Positions 8,501-16,939 of a stretch of 64,000 nucleotides of DNA are shown here, piece after piece. The notes under the pieces were generated by a model. That model saw only the letters and a list, made by a program, of their open reading frames with translations. It made no database searches and was not told the origin of the DNA. The position numbers and the translations under genes were made by a program. The stretch is taken from contig NZ_JAFEWD010000003.1 in the NCBI RefSeq assembly GCF_017355855.1, positions 310,001-374,000 on the forward strand, written 5' to 3'. Position 1 is the first letter of the stretch, and every line of letters starts with the position of its first letter. This DNA is from Pedobacter sp. SYSU D00535 (GTDB taxonomy: Bacteria > Bacteroidota > Bacteroidia > Sphingobacteriales > Sphingobacteriaceae).

Positions 8501-8875
8501 ATTATCGGTAACGGTGTGATTCAAAACGCCGACGGAACGTACCGGCCTAATGATAAAATCACTTACGATATCGATGAATACTATCGCTCTCATATGGGGA
8601 TCGACAATGCCGAGGGAAGTACCTTCAGCACAGACTTTATCAAGTTCAGAGAGGCACGCTTTGATTACACGCTTCCAGCAAAAACCATAAAGATGTTAGG
8701 ATTGCAGCGTGCCACCATTGGCGCCTATGGACGAAACCTTTATATCTGGTCTCCTTGGCCTATGTTCGATCCTGAATTTGGAACCCTTAGCGGAACCGAT
8801 ATCGTTACCGGATTTGAAACAGCGCAGTTCCCGTCTACACGGACCTTCGGTCTTAACTTAACCATTGGAATTTAA
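5594..8875 (+). CDS. SusC/RagA family TonB-linked outer membrane protein
   Basis: 1093 residues. A signal-anchor-like hydrophobic stretch lies at about 25-46. A carboxypeptidase-regulatory-like beta domain follows (about 57-130), then the TonB-box region NLNEVVVTALG (134-144), and a plug domain with the RGxxNL and YVVDGVVI signature (about 150-300). The barrel ends in an aromatic/hydrophobic strand. The length fits SusC proteins of 1000-1100 residues. It imports a ligand handed over by the lipoprotein SusD across the outer membrane, powered by TonB-ExbBD. SusD starts 4 bases after its stop. No glycoside hydrolase, anti-sigma factor or sensor regulator adjoins, so the substrate (glycan, peptide or other) cannot be told. 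Confidence 0.96.
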   Translation: MSNRFGHWNSLGAPVALTSQTSAPLKIALIAMLLVCTVKLPLLATSINGIEKLAPVTITGVVLDDKDSEPVPGVSIVDKNKRTLAVTGLDGSFRVTAESGTQLSFTALGYTTYQLTLSENKTGLRIRLVPSTSNLNEVVVTALGIKKEERTLGYAATVITGEQLTDAVAGNWTDALAGKVPGLNLVRSNSGPAGSNKIILRGENNLTGDNEALYVVDGVVINNSSGRRTANTGESVYGTSSDNMPADYGSGLNDINPEDIESVSVLPGPSAAALYGQRGANGAIVITTKAGSSKRKGLGITFNSNASMESVNRWPDMQFEYGQGLDGAAYYSFGAGADGASTSGTSSAYGPRFDGQMFYQFDPVTQARGTERTPWVAYPNKIRKFFETGQTITNTVSVDGGTDRTTARFSATNVSNKWITPNTGYGRNSVALSVNSKVNDKLTISSKINYNNRSSDNLPGAGYGNQSLMYWFIFWQPNADLDWLKNYWVKGQENRRIFYPYSSFPENPYAVSYEFINRSNRNTVTGNISATYNFSKELSLQLRTSMDMGYEQRAQERPYDAGTRMPKGSYRSQNIFSQEVSSDFLMKYAKAVSKDFDFSLSAGGSILRNNYNRDEIRADSLTYPGVYTIANAAGPLVSMPDRSKYSINSFYGIAGFDYRNFLHLELTGRQDWSSVLATPERTDNVGFFYPSANMSLIVSDLFKLPKVISFAKLRASVAQVGSGGTTPYRTSYNYSIAGGGLYPGGSLSNPTLLPSPDLKPLMTTAYEVGANVNFFSNRLGFDLALYTGNTKNQILTRVIDRSSGFSNMLINLGQVNNEGLELSVNAKPIKTKNFNWSTNFIFSANRNTITELGDSSVVLRTGPVGGGQIVAQVGGSMGDLYGRGYVRSPDGQVVYDENTGFAKISSDVVYLGNTIPKFRTSFSSNFSYKQFRLNVLFDAQVGAVAHSLMNYKLVEQGKLKSTLPGRYNGIIGNGVIQNADGTYRPNDKITYDIDEYYRSHMGIDNAEGSTFSTDFIKFREARFDYTLPAKTIKMLGLQRATIGAYGRNLYIWSPWPMFDPEFGTLSGTDIVTGFETAQFPSTRTFGLNLTIGI

Positions 8876-8879
8876 CATC

Positions 8880-10448
8880 ATGAAAAAGAACTTTTATAAA
8901 ATCCTCAGTGCCCTGATAGTACTTAGCGTAGTACTTCAGTCATGCAAGGATAATTTTGAAACTATCAACACTGATCCCATCAATACGCCGAACGCACTGC
9001 CTCAACAACTCCTGGCTCCGGCCCTGGTTGGAACAGTGACTGCTAACGCGTTGCGGAACCGCAATTTTAACAATGAATTGATGCAGGTTACAGTCAGTCT
9101 GAGTGACGGAGACGCTTCCGTCTTTAGATATGAGTTCCGTAACACGATTTCTAACTACTTGTGGGATTCCTGGTACCTACAGCTCACCAACTTTAAAGAC
9201 TTGTATACACAAGCCAGTAATCCCATCACGCTAAACAGATCTTATCAGGGCATCTCCCTGATCTGCCAGTCGTGGATCTATTCTATGCTAACGGATACCT
9301 ATGGTGATGTTCCTTACTTTCAATCCAACCTGGCCCGAGATGGAATAATAGAGCCGGCGTTTGACAAACAAAAGGATATCTACCTGGATATTTTCAAAAA
9401 GCTGGAGGAAGCCAATACCTTATTAAGTTCTAATACAGCTATTACAGCCAGCAGCGATCCTGTATTCAATGGGAATGTAGGCAGATGGCGCCGGTTCGGA
9501 AATTCACTTTACCTGCGGTTATTGCTAAGGGTTTCCGGTAAGTCGGAGGTTTCTTCAGAAGTTATCGCCAAGATTAAAGAGATGGTGAATGAAAAAGCGT
9601 CTTCTTATCCAATCATGACCAGCAACGACGACTCAGCAGTGTTACGCTGGACAGGAGTTGGTCCTTATACCTCTCCGTACGTAAATAACGTAAGGGATCA
9701 GGATTTTAGAGGTCCGGCTATTGGTGATTTCTTCATTAGGCACCTAAGGGATTGGAACGATCCGCGGATTAACATACCGGTTTATGGTAAAGGAGGAGTA
9801 AACAGGCTGGGAATTGCGCAGGGGTCGAATGGTTTTGCAGGAGTAGCCAGTGGATATGTTCCCGGAACAGGCGAGGCGAAACAGTCCTATTTCTATTCGC
9901 GCGATCAACAGCAAACCTCACTGCAAAACGATCCAATGACCGGAATCATCATGACGTATTCAGAGCTGCAGTTTATCCTTTCAGAAGCGGCTTTGAAGGG
10001 TTGGATTACAGGGTCGGCGAAGACATACTGGGAAACCGGCGTGTTAAACGGAATCACTTTTTGGTTGCCGATGTGGCCAAACCCCACGGCTGCGGGTACA
10101 CCTCCTGCAACTCCGGCGACCATCGCAAGCCCTGAGTTTCGTGAGTACCTGACTAGTGCAGACTTGGATTGGGATGAATCACTAAGCGAAGAGGAGAAAA
10201 TGGAAAAGATTCATCTTCAAAAATACTACGCCATGTTCCTCACCGACCTGCAGCAGTGGTTTGAGTACCGTCGCACCGGTCACCCTGTTCTGCCGAAGGG
10301 GCCAGGACTAAGGAATGGTGGCGTAATGCCGGCGCGGATGGTATATCCGGTATACGTTCAATCTGCTAATCCAACCAACTACCAATTAGCTGTTGCCGCA
10401 CAAGGAAGCGATGCAATCTCAACTCCTGTCTGGTGGCAAAAACAATAA
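8880..10448 (+). CDS. SusD/RagB family nutrient-binding outer membrane lipoprotein
   Basis: 522 residues from the ATG at 8880; an ATG at 8865 would start inside the susC gene. A lipoprotein signal peptide ends in the lipobox VVLQSC. It belongs to the SusD-like_2 type: NxDP motif (NTDPINTPNA), a TDTYGDVPY motif near residue 140, and a C-terminal region with LQKYYAMFLTDLQQWFEYRRTG, the hallmark 'Q..A....W.E.RRTG'. SusD caps the SusC barrel at the cell surface and binds substrate. It is probably co-transcribed with the SusC gene and with the DUF5689 lipoprotein that follows 24 bases on. Confidence 0.95.
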   Translation: MKKNFYKILSALIVLSVVLQSCKDNFETINTDPINTPNALPQQLLAPALVGTVTANALRNRNFNNELMQVTVSLSDGDASVFRYEFRNTISNYLWDSWYLQLTNFKDLYTQASNPITLNRSYQGISLICQSWIYSMLTDTYGDVPYFQSNLARDGIIEPAFDKQKDIYLDIFKKLEEANTLLSSNTAITASSDPVFNGNVGRWRRFGNSLYLRLLLRVSGKSEVSSEVIAKIKEMVNEKASSYPIMTSNDDSAVLRWTGVGPYTSPYVNNVRDQDFRGPAIGDFFIRHLRDWNDPRINIPVYGKGGVNRLGIAQGSNGFAGVASGYVPGTGEAKQSYFYSRDQQQTSLQNDPMTGIIMTYSELQFILSEAALKGWITGSAKTYWETGVLNGITFWLPMWPNPTAAGTPPATPATIASPEFREYLTSADLDWDESLSEEEKMEKIHLQKYYAMFLTDLQQWFEYRRTGHPVLPKGPGLRNGGVMPARMVYPVYVQSANPTNYQLAVAAQGSDAISTPVWWQKQ

Positions 10449-10472
10449 GCTTTGAAAACGAAGATGGTAAAC

Positions 10473-12020
10473 ATGAAAAAGACACTATTTTATTCTTTAA
10501 TCTTATTCTCAGCACTTCTTTGGATAGGCTGTGAAGAAGGAGGCAACTACCCGGGAGGTACTGTTAGTCCTTATATATCCCTGTATGATCTGAGAAATCT
10601 ATACAAGGGATCGGAAGTCGCATTGACAAAAGAGGCGATGTTCGGCTCAAGTAAAATTACAGGTGTAGTGGTATCTGATCACTCTGGGGGGAATCTTCCG
10701 GAAGGACTTCTAATCCTGCAGGACAAGCGACGGCTGCAACAGCTGCGCGGCATCTCAATTCCTATTGGCGCTGCCGCAGCGAGCTTTGTACCTGGAGATT
10801 CTGTAATTGTAGACGTGGAAGGTGGAACCTTGAAACGGATGAACGGAATCCTGCAAATAACCAATGTAGGTGCAAATGCTGTTACAAAAGTTTCTTCAGG
10901 AAATGTAATTCCTCCTAACCGGGTTACAAGCAGCGCCATCCTGTCCGATCCTTCCAGATATGAGAGCACGCTGGTAGCAATCGTTAAAGGAGGTTTTGAT
11001 CCACTGCCGGCTCCTGGTGAGGTGTTTACAGGTGACAAAATCCTGAACGATGGCTTCGATAATATAACCATGCATACAGAGTCTAAAGCTGCTTTCGCGA
11101 ACAGCTCGCTACCTGTAAGTGCTAATTTCTACGGCATCATATTCAACTCAGAAGCTGCTGATGGTAAACTGACACCTCGCTTGCAGATCAGACAGTCTAC
11201 AGACGTACAGGTGTTAAGCTCAACCATCGAAATTACGCCAATCATTATTACAGGCTTCATTAGTGATGTAAAAGGTGGAGATGGTAATTACGAGTACATG
11301 CAGTTCATGGCTACCCGCGATATCGACTTTGCTCAAACACCTTTTTCCGTTGTAGTTACAAGCAACGCCGGCGCTTCCAGTCCTGCCGGATTCCCTGTTA
11401 ACGGCTGGGCAACAGGTGCAGGTGCTGCCGCTAATACTACGGCAAGGACGTTCAAGTTCAACCTGACCTCCGGTACTGCGGCGAAAGGTACTTTCTTCTA
11501 TGTGGGTGGTTCGGGCAAGATGATAAATGGGGCCAACTCTACAAACATTAGTTCTCTGAATTGGATAAGAGCGTTTAACTATACCACGACAAACGGAGAT
11601 GGCTTTGGTCTAAAAAACGGGGGCTTGTTCGCTAACAGCGGAAACGCCTCTGGCTTCGCCGTGTTCGAGGGGACTAATGTTACCCGGGATAGTAAGCCTA
11701 TAGATGTGATCTTTGTTGGGACAGGAGGAAGCTTGTTTACTCCGGGGCCCCCTGCTCAGGGATATAAAATAGCAAATACGGACTTGTATGACGTGATCAA
11801 TCCTATTACGCTTGAGCCTCAGCCATACTACAGACAAGGATCAAATACGATGAACTTCGCCTATACAACCGCTGATGTGGGATACTTTTACAAGTTGGGA
11901 GGAGTTTACAACCCCGCTTTGGGAAGATGGGTAAAAGCTCGTACGCAAACAAGTATCATTCTTACTAAAACTTCTGCTGTTTCTGAAATAGAAGGGGAAG
12001 GCGCTACAACCTTGAAGTAG
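10473..12020 (+). CDS. DUF5689 domain lipoprotein, third gene of the SusCD operon
   Basis: 515 residues from the ATG at 10473 (MKKTLFYS); TTG at 10452 and ATG at 10464 are alternatives. The lipobox is LLWIGC. The segment from about residue 30 to 220 (ISLYDLRNLYKGSEV, ITGVVVSDHSGGN, ILQD, FVPGDSVIVDV, MNGILQI) matches the OB-fold-like DUF5689 domain. The remainder looks like a beta-rich extracellular domain with several Gly/Asn-rich loops. In Bacteroidota such lipoproteins often sit beside SusCD and are thought to be surface accessory or binding proteins; no enzymatic motif is visible. A terminator follows at 12041. Confidence 0.82.
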   Translation: MKKTLFYSLILFSALLWIGCEEGGNYPGGTVSPYISLYDLRNLYKGSEVALTKEAMFGSSKITGVVVSDHSGGNLPEGLLILQDKRRLQQLRGISIPIGAAAASFVPGDSVIVDVEGGTLKRMNGILQITNVGANAVTKVSSGNVIPPNRVTSSAILSDPSRYESTLVAIVKGGFDPLPAPGEVFTGDKILNDGFDNITMHTESKAAFANSSLPVSANFYGIIFNSEAADGKLTPRLQIRQSTDVQVLSSTIEITPIIITGFISDVKGGDGNYEYMQFMATRDIDFAQTPFSVVVTSNAGASSPAGFPVNGWATGAGAAANTTARTFKFNLTSGTAAKGTFFYVGGSGKMINGANSTNISSLNWIRAFNYTTTNGDGFGLKNGGLFANSGNASGFAVFEGTNVTRDSKPIDVIFVGTGGSLFTPGPPAQGYKIANTDLYDVINPITLEPQPYYRQGSNTMNFAYTTADVGYFYKLGGVYNPALGRWVKARTQTSIILTKTSAVSEIEGEGATTLK

Positions 12021-12040
12021 TACCAGCGCACTTTCATTGC

Positions 12041-12072
12041 AAACCGTCTCAAAAGAAATTTTGAGGCGGTTT
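12041..12072 (+). terminator. Intrinsic terminator of the SusCD operon
   Basis: AAACCGTCTCAAAA, loop GAAA, TTTTGAGGCGGTTT (one G-T pair), followed by GCTGTTTT. Ends the 5594-12020 operon. Confidence 0.75.
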
Positions 12073-12264
12073 GCTGTTTTGTAGCCTTGTCAGTAATAGC
12101 TCGTGCTTCAAATTCGGATCTCGAGAGACCTTTTCCGACTCACTTGCCCTCTCATAAGGGCTGTCCGTAAAACGATATTATTTTTCCTAAATCTTTTTAA
12201 ATATTTCTTCCGTATAAGCTTAACCCTCTCGGGGAAAAACTTAAGTAATTATCACAATTTTTAA

Positions 12265-13761
12265 ATGAGAAAGAATTCATGCTATCGCATTGTAGCTATG
12301 TCGCTGTTGTTAGGCTCAGCTACCCTAAATGCGCAAACAATTAACAAAACAGCAGATCTAATCGAAGGGAGTACGGGAATTACCACCTTCAAGTCCGGCG
12401 ACCAGCTTTATTTTGCGTCAAAAGACAACGACAAGGCGGTTAAGCTAGTAGCATTAAGCAGCTCTGGGGCAAAAAAATGGGAGCAGAGCATGGAGGGATA
12501 CCTGCAACATGCGGGATGTTTAGGAGGTAAGGTTCTGGTAGTAGTAAGTACGGACTTTACTTTGTTTACACGTGAAAATAGTACCTACAAGGCTTATTTG
12601 CTCGATTCCAAAACCGGAAAAATTGAAAACCAAAAACTCCTTTTCAACGGGAATGACGAATATTACACTGAGCTCGATGTAGTTGTCGGAAAGGATGCAA
12701 AAACCTTCAGTTTGATTATCCGTGAAACAGGAGTAAAGCGGAATGTAAAAGTGGCTCCAGGTGCCTTGGGCGCAATGGTCGTTGCAAAAAAGATGGCGAA
12801 CGAAGCCAAAGAGGTCAGGCGTTTTACGACTATGTCATTCAATTCTTCCCTTGAAGTGATAGAAGCTCTTTCTCCGGTAGTACCCGCAGGCGAATTCATT
12901 GGAGCAGTAAAAACGCTTAACAACGATCTATATATTGCTGTTTGTGACGGCAAGACTGGGGTGAGTATTACCAGGTTCGAAGCAGGGAAGGAGAAACCTT
13001 CAAAAACAGTAACCGATTCTTACGATTACGTTGGACGTGGACTACTGGGAGGTGGTACCTTGGGCGAGCAGTTACGTCTTTTCTCAGATACAATCAATAA
13101 CAATGTCGTCTACATATCGGGCTCTTTTCAAGAAAAAGATGAGTTCGTGTGCGTATTTAATAAGTATGAATTTAACTCAGGTAATCATAAGAAGTTTAAA
13201 AAGTCTTTTACGAGGGATGAATTCAAGGCTTTTGAAAAAGGTTATACGCCTGTAAATTCCAAAGATTTTAAGTCATTAGAACTAGGGAGTACTAAGGACG
13301 TGGAGCTTCTACAAATATTAGAGTCTGATAACGGGTATCTCTTGCTACTCAGCGACGTACATAAGCAGCAGTTAGGCGCTGCTCCCCCGACCTTTAAGGC
13401 CAACGGTCTTTTGGTATATAGTATGGATAAAGACCTGAATATAAAATCTGTTACTGCTCTTCCCCGAAAGGTTAATAATAGATCAACTCCCGAGATTCAG
13501 GCGCATCATAAAAATGGCACCTGGTATGTTTTTGCATCCCATGAGGATAAAGGTAGGATGCTCCAAGCGAAGGTTAGTAGCAATTCAGGTAAGGTCGAGG
13601 AGATCAAGTTGATTGAACCTCCAAAAGTTGCGGGAGACAGCGTGGGAAATATCAGCAGCATGCTATTTACAGATCAGGGCTACTTTTTACCAGTTTTAGA
13701 CATGAAGACAGCCTTTGGTAAGATTAAATTCGACGTGGACCTATATCAGATCAGCTGGTAG
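12265..13761 (+). CDS. Secreted hypothetical protein, propeller-like
   Basis: 498 residues with a signal peptide (MRKNSCYRIVAMSLLLGSATLNAQ). The mature part is built of repeated beta-strand stretches such as 'LVALSSSGAKKWEQSM', 'AYLLDSKTGKIENQKLLF', 'LLVYSMDKDLNIKSV', which resemble the blades of PQQ-like or WD-like propellers, but no defined repeat motif is conserved. The final strand (VDLYQISW) is typical of a closing blade. Function unknown. It precedes a short lipoprotein on the same strand by 74 bases. Confidence 0.7.
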   Translation: MRKNSCYRIVAMSLLLGSATLNAQTINKTADLIEGSTGITTFKSGDQLYFASKDNDKAVKLVALSSSGAKKWEQSMEGYLQHAGCLGGKVLVVVSTDFTLFTRENSTYKAYLLDSKTGKIENQKLLFNGNDEYYTELDVVVGKDAKTFSLIIRETGVKRNVKVAPGALGAMVVAKKMANEAKEVRRFTTMSFNSSLEVIEALSPVVPAGEFIGAVKTLNNDLYIAVCDGKTGVSITRFEAGKEKPSKTVTDSYDYVGRGLLGGGTLGEQLRLFSDTINNNVVYISGSFQEKDEFVCVFNKYEFNSGNHKKFKKSFTRDEFKAFEKGYTPVNSKDFKSLELGSTKDVELLQILESDNGYLLLLSDVHKQQLGAAPPTFKANGLLVYSMDKDLNIKSVTALPRKVNNRSTPEIQAHHKNGTWYVFASHEDKGRMLQAKVSSNSGKVEEIKLIEPPKVAGDSVGNISSMLFTDQGYFLPVLDMKTAFGKIKFDVDLYQISW

Positions 13762-13835
13762 AACAGCTCGGATATTGGTGATAAAACCTTTCAAATCAAT
13801 TAGTGCATTTTTTTAACATCACAATTATAAATTTT

Positions 13836-14300
13836 ATGAAACAACTTAAATCTGCAGTGCTAATGCTTTTTGTATTCGCATTAGCAATTTCGTCTTGCAA
13901 GAAAGACAAGGGAGATGACGCGAGTTCTGATCCATCTTTTTCAGCTAAAGTTGCGGGGACTACCAAAACAAGCATGAATGCGCCGGTGGCGATGCATTAT
14001 GCTTCTGAAAAGACCCTTCAAATTATGGGGCAGTTCAGCGGCGGCTCAGGGATCTCTATCATGGTCCAGGAGCCTAAGGTGGGGACCTTTAACGTTGGTT
14101 CAGACGAAGTTATGGTCAGCTATTTGGCTAATACGAGTACCAGCGGAAATTACATGGGCGTCAGTGGAAACGTAAAGATTACGGAATGGTCTTCCAGTCG
14201 CGTGAAAGGAACCTTCGAGTTTACAGGAGAAGTGTTAGGGGGAGGACCGACAATGGTTATTTCAGAAGGCAAGTTTGACGCTAAAGTTTCTTCCATGTAG
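13836..14300 (+). CDS. Small beta-rich lipoprotein
   Basis: 154 residues from the ATG at 13836 (MKQLKSAVLML); an ATG at 13803 adds 11 residues before the signal peptide. The lipobox is LAISSC, followed by KKDKGDD. The mature protein is Gly/Ser/Thr rich and of beta character, with 'VGTFNVGSDEVMVSY' and 'VKGTFEFTGEV', resembling the DUF6252-type lipoproteins of Bacteroidota (a tentative link). It probably sits in the outer or inner membrane facing the periplasm. A strong terminator follows. Confidence 0.7.
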   Translation: MKQLKSAVLMLFVFALAISSCKKDKGDDASSDPSFSAKVAGTTKTSMNAPVAMHYASEKTLQIMGQFSGGSGISIMVQEPKVGTFNVGSDEVMVSYLANTSTSGNYMGVSGNVKITEWSSSRVKGTFEFTGEVLGGGPTMVISEGKFDAKVSSM

Positions 14301-14326
14301 GAAGCTTTTTAGAAAAGCTAAATATA

Positions 14327-14358
14327 AAACCGCCCGGCCTAGCCGAGGCGGTTTTTTT
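14327..14358 (+). terminator. Strong intrinsic terminator
   Basis: AAACCGCC/GGCGGTTT outer stem plus inner CGGC/GCCG with loop CTA, followed by TTTTTTT. Confidence 0.88.
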
Positions 14359-14385
14359 ATGTCCTGCTCACCAGTGAACGGAGCA

Positions 14386-14589
14386 TCAATACTTCGGCAC
14401 GTCGTTTATCGTGTCTTCCAACACAGGCATATTGCTTCGGGTGGTGTCAGGATTGACGCTTGGTGTATAAGCTTCGCTTGTATCCAGCTTTTTAACGGCG
14501 CTAGAGTCGCTACCCGTAGCGGGGCGATCCGATCTTCCGCAAGCAGAAAAAAGGATACTTGCGAGGATGTAAAAACTGATTCTTTTCAT
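14386..14589 (-). CDS. Small lipoprotein
   Basis: 67 residues: MKRISFYILASILFSAC then a polar, Asp/Ser/Thr-rich tail ending INDVPKY. The lipobox LFSAC is clear, and no other structure is expected beyond a disordered tail. Its ATG overlaps a TGA that ends a coding-like open stretch at 14754-14586, so it may be the last gene of the 16893-14386 minus-strand group. Function unknown. Confidence 0.6.
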   Translation of the reverse strand: MKRISFYILASILFSACGRSDRPATGSDSSAVKKLDTSEAYTPSVNPDTTRSNMPVLEDTINDVPKY

Positions 14590-14754
14590 GGCCTGGGGCT
14601 AAAGATGCATGTAAGCTTAACAAGCTTCCGGCCAATTTTGATTTCAGCCTCGGCACGCTCTCCGGCCTCTCCTAAAGGAATTCTTACTCTATCGCTGTTC
14701 CTAAAACCGAGCCATGGCGGGTAAGTATAGAAATGTCGCGGCTCATCTTCGCCT
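14586..14754 (-). pseudogene. Coding-like gap, possibly a frameshifted small gene
   Basis: The frame that continues past the stop of the 388-residue membrane protein stays open for about 55 codons (reading RHFYTYPPWLGFRNSDRVRI and on) and ends TGA overlapping the ATG of the small lipoprotein. It has no ATG, GTG or TTG start. A consensus-like Shine-Dalgarno, AAGGAGG, overlaps the upstream stop and is followed 5 bases later by an ATG in the wrong frame that yields only 20 residues. A one-base change near the start would join the two. This could be a broken small gene or a chance frame. Confidence 0.3.
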
Positions 14755-14756
14755 CC

Positions 14757-15923
14757 TTAATATTTTCCAGTGGCTCCAGCTCCTCCAAACTCGCCTCCTC
14801 CAAATACCGCCCCATCATCCACTACCGGCTTTCCAGTTTCAGAAAAGGTTTCCGCAATAAGCAGTGATTCCATCGGAGGTTCTTCTTTTTCGTTCCGGGA
14901 GCTTGCAGGCCTTGAAGTGAAACCATATTTTTCTATAGCCAGATACTTTTTAAAGAAGTAGGCAAATGCTAGAGCAAGCACTCCTGCCAGACTCAGCGCC
15001 AGTTCCACGGGCATTAGCTGATAATAATTGCGGTAGGTGAGCGCAGCGGCTGTTATCAGCAAGAGGCCCGATCTCAGGATAATTCGGTTCCTGGTGCTGA
15101 CACCGATAGCGATATAACTAACGGGCAGTCCCACTGTCCACATCCAGAAGAACCAGCCCATTGGAAGACTGCTGCTTTTGCTGCCATTCAGCAAGTCTCC
15201 AAGCTCTTTTACAACGAAGTAATTTCCGCTGCAGTACAGGGATAGCAAGCTAGCCACCTGAAGCAGCCTCAGGCTGTTGTTGTAGTACTTGTTGCCGGCA
15301 AAAGCCGTACTTCTCTTGAATAACCAGTAAGCAGCGGCTGAGAAGCCCATCAGTATAAAAGGCATGGTGCTGGTTCCGAAAGATCCGGTTTCCTGCCAGC
15401 AGAAGAAGATGAGTGCAAGCAATGATAGATAAGATACCAGGGCCATAAGCCTATCAATGAAACGCAGGCCCAGGGTGAGGGAGAGCACAAACACAAAGGC
15501 CGCGGTCAGGATATTCGCAAGGTTGCTGTTGCTGACCGCCCAGGCGAAGGCTCCACTGAACAAACCAGCCGAGATCCAGAGCAGCGCATCGTCTACTCCC
15601 GAACGGTAATGGTAGTTGGCCTGAACTTTCGCTTCCAAGACAACATAATTACCGATGCCCAAAAATACGAGCCAACCAGGGGAATCGACGATCCCTGCTT
15701 CCGCAAACAATAAGCTGATAAGTGCAGATGAAAAAAAGGAGATAACAAGCGTAAGCAGGAACATTCCGGCACGTACAAAGATGTTGGGGGAATAAAATCC
15801 TACCGGATATTCTTTCTTTATATTTTTCAGCTCTTCTTCGGATAGCAACCCTTCCTGGTGCTTGTTTCCCACCTCATTAACCAGCAGGAGGTTGGACAAC
15901 CATTTTAGGTTATAAATGATCAT
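14757..15923 (-). CDS. Multi-pass membrane protein with Gly-rich C-terminal tail
   Basis: 388 residues. An N-terminal cytoplasmic segment (about 1-45) includes a GLLSEEELKNIKKEYP motif similar to the start of the adjoining protein. Ten or so hydrophobic segments follow (about 50-320), then a charged linker and the tail GGGEFGGAGATGKY. That tail resembles the Gly-rich end of TPM-domain (YgcG-like) proteins, but no TPM domain is present. Start and stop overlap: its first 14 bases lie inside the end of the upstream membrane gene. The two proteins probably form a membrane complex. Function unknown. Confidence 0.75.
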   Translation of the reverse strand: MIIYNLKWLSNLLLVNEVGNKHQEGLLSEEELKNIKKEYPVGFYSPNIFVRAGMFLLTLVISFFSSALISLLFAEAGIVDSPGWLVFLGIGNYVVLEAKVQANYHYRSGVDDALLWISAGLFSGAFAWAVSNSNLANILTAAFVFVLSLTLGLRFIDRLMALVSYLSLLALIFFCWQETGSFGTSTMPFILMGFSAAAYWLFKRSTAFAGNKYYNNSLRLLQVASLLSLYCSGNYFVVKELGDLLNGSKSSSLPMGWFFWMWTVGLPVSYIAIGVSTRNRIILRSGLLLITAAALTYRNYYQLMPVELALSLAGVLALAFAYFFKKYLAIEKYGFTSRPASSRNEKEEPPMESLLIAETFSETGKPVVDDGAVFGGGEFGGAGATGKY

Positions 15924-16893
15924 GGCGTTTTAAACTCTTGTTTAGATCAGAAAGGAAGAGGATTAAGCCAATACCAGATCCGATGAAATAAATAAAAATA
16001 AGGTATGCAGCCGCTAGATCTTCCATTTGAATGAGTGTTCTGACAGCCAGGCCACTTAAGCCGATATAGCTGTAAAGCACGCAAAGCAGCAGGAAGTAAA
16101 AAGAACCGGTTCTATAAGCGCGGCGGTAAAGCAGCCACGCGACGACCAGCAGCAAAGCCAGCCATAGGAAAGAGGCGCCGAAATCGTAGTGAAAGTAGGC
16201 GGCTAACAGCGCAATGAACGTGAGATGTACTCCATAGTGATGGTAGCTAAAGAAAAAGTGGCTTTTTATGTGGAGGCGAGTACTTGCATAAGCTGCGGCA
16301 AGCAACAGAAGTCCGAGCAAAAGATAGGTGTAAATAATAGTTTCGTTGTCGAAATCAGTATTGCTAAGCAGCTCTTTAGGTGTGACAGTGACGCCCATCC
16401 AAAGCGCAAGATTCGTAATAGCCAGGGTAAGAATGCCAAGATGATCAAAATAATAAGCCAGGAAGAAAAGTACCACCATCGGGATAAAGGTGGCTAACCC
16501 GTATCTGTTTCCGAAGACCTCGTACTGGAATTGGAGATAGCCTACAAAGGTCAGGAAGCTCAATGTGCCGAGTAACAGCATGTAGTCGAAGAACGCGTTA
16601 GGAGACACTACCTTTTCGTATTGAAAGGGTGCTTTATGGCGGTCGCACCAGCCCAGGCATCCTGCAGTAAGCAGCGCAATAAAAAGCAGTATCACCTGGT
16701 GACCAATACTGTCGATGTTTTTGTAGACGAGGATGCCAAGTCCTGTACTCAACATCAGTACGCCTGCGTAAAGCAAGGTTTTTAGCTCCCAATGTACAGA
16801 GAAAGGACCTGATTCCTGCTGTTTTATCCTGTCGAAACTCTCCTGACTCAGCAGGCCTTCATTTCGCAGTTGTTCAAAGTAAGGATGACGCAT
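15910..16893 (-). CDS. DUF2157-like multi-pass membrane protein
   Basis: 327 residues. The N-terminus (FEQLRNEGLLSQESFDRIKQQ) matches the short helical 'L...G.i....y..i' leader seen in DUF2157 membrane proteins; nine or so membrane segments follow. A polar loop with CDRHKAPFQYEKVV lies between helices 2 and 3. It overlaps the following membrane gene by 14 bases, which implies translational coupling. No catalytic motif is visible; a structural or transport role is guesswork. Confidence 0.72.
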   Translation of the reverse strand: MRHPYFEQLRNEGLLSQESFDRIKQQESGPFSVHWELKTLLYAGVLMLSTGLGILVYKNIDSIGHQVILLFIALLTAGCLGWCDRHKAPFQYEKVVSPNAFFDYMLLLGTLSFLTFVGYLQFQYEVFGNRYGLATFIPMVVLFFLAYYFDHLGILTLAITNLALWMGVTVTPKELLSNTDFDNETIIYTYLLLGLLLLAAAYASTRLHIKSHFFFSYHHYGVHLTFIALLAAYFHYDFGASFLWLALLLVVAWLLYRRAYRTGSFYFLLLCVLYSYIGLSGLAVRTLIQMEDLAAAYLIFIYFIGSGIGLILFLSDLNKSLKRHDHL

Positions 16894-16939
16894 TGTGATA
16901 AGCTTTGGAAAAAGAATTAAGTAAATGGGGCGGCTGGCC

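Noticed and set aside
14275-14724. 149-residue plus-strand ORF across the small lipoprotein region
   Set aside because: Low-quality composition (Cys/Arg/Ser); the antisense lipoprotein has a proper lipobox and coupled start.
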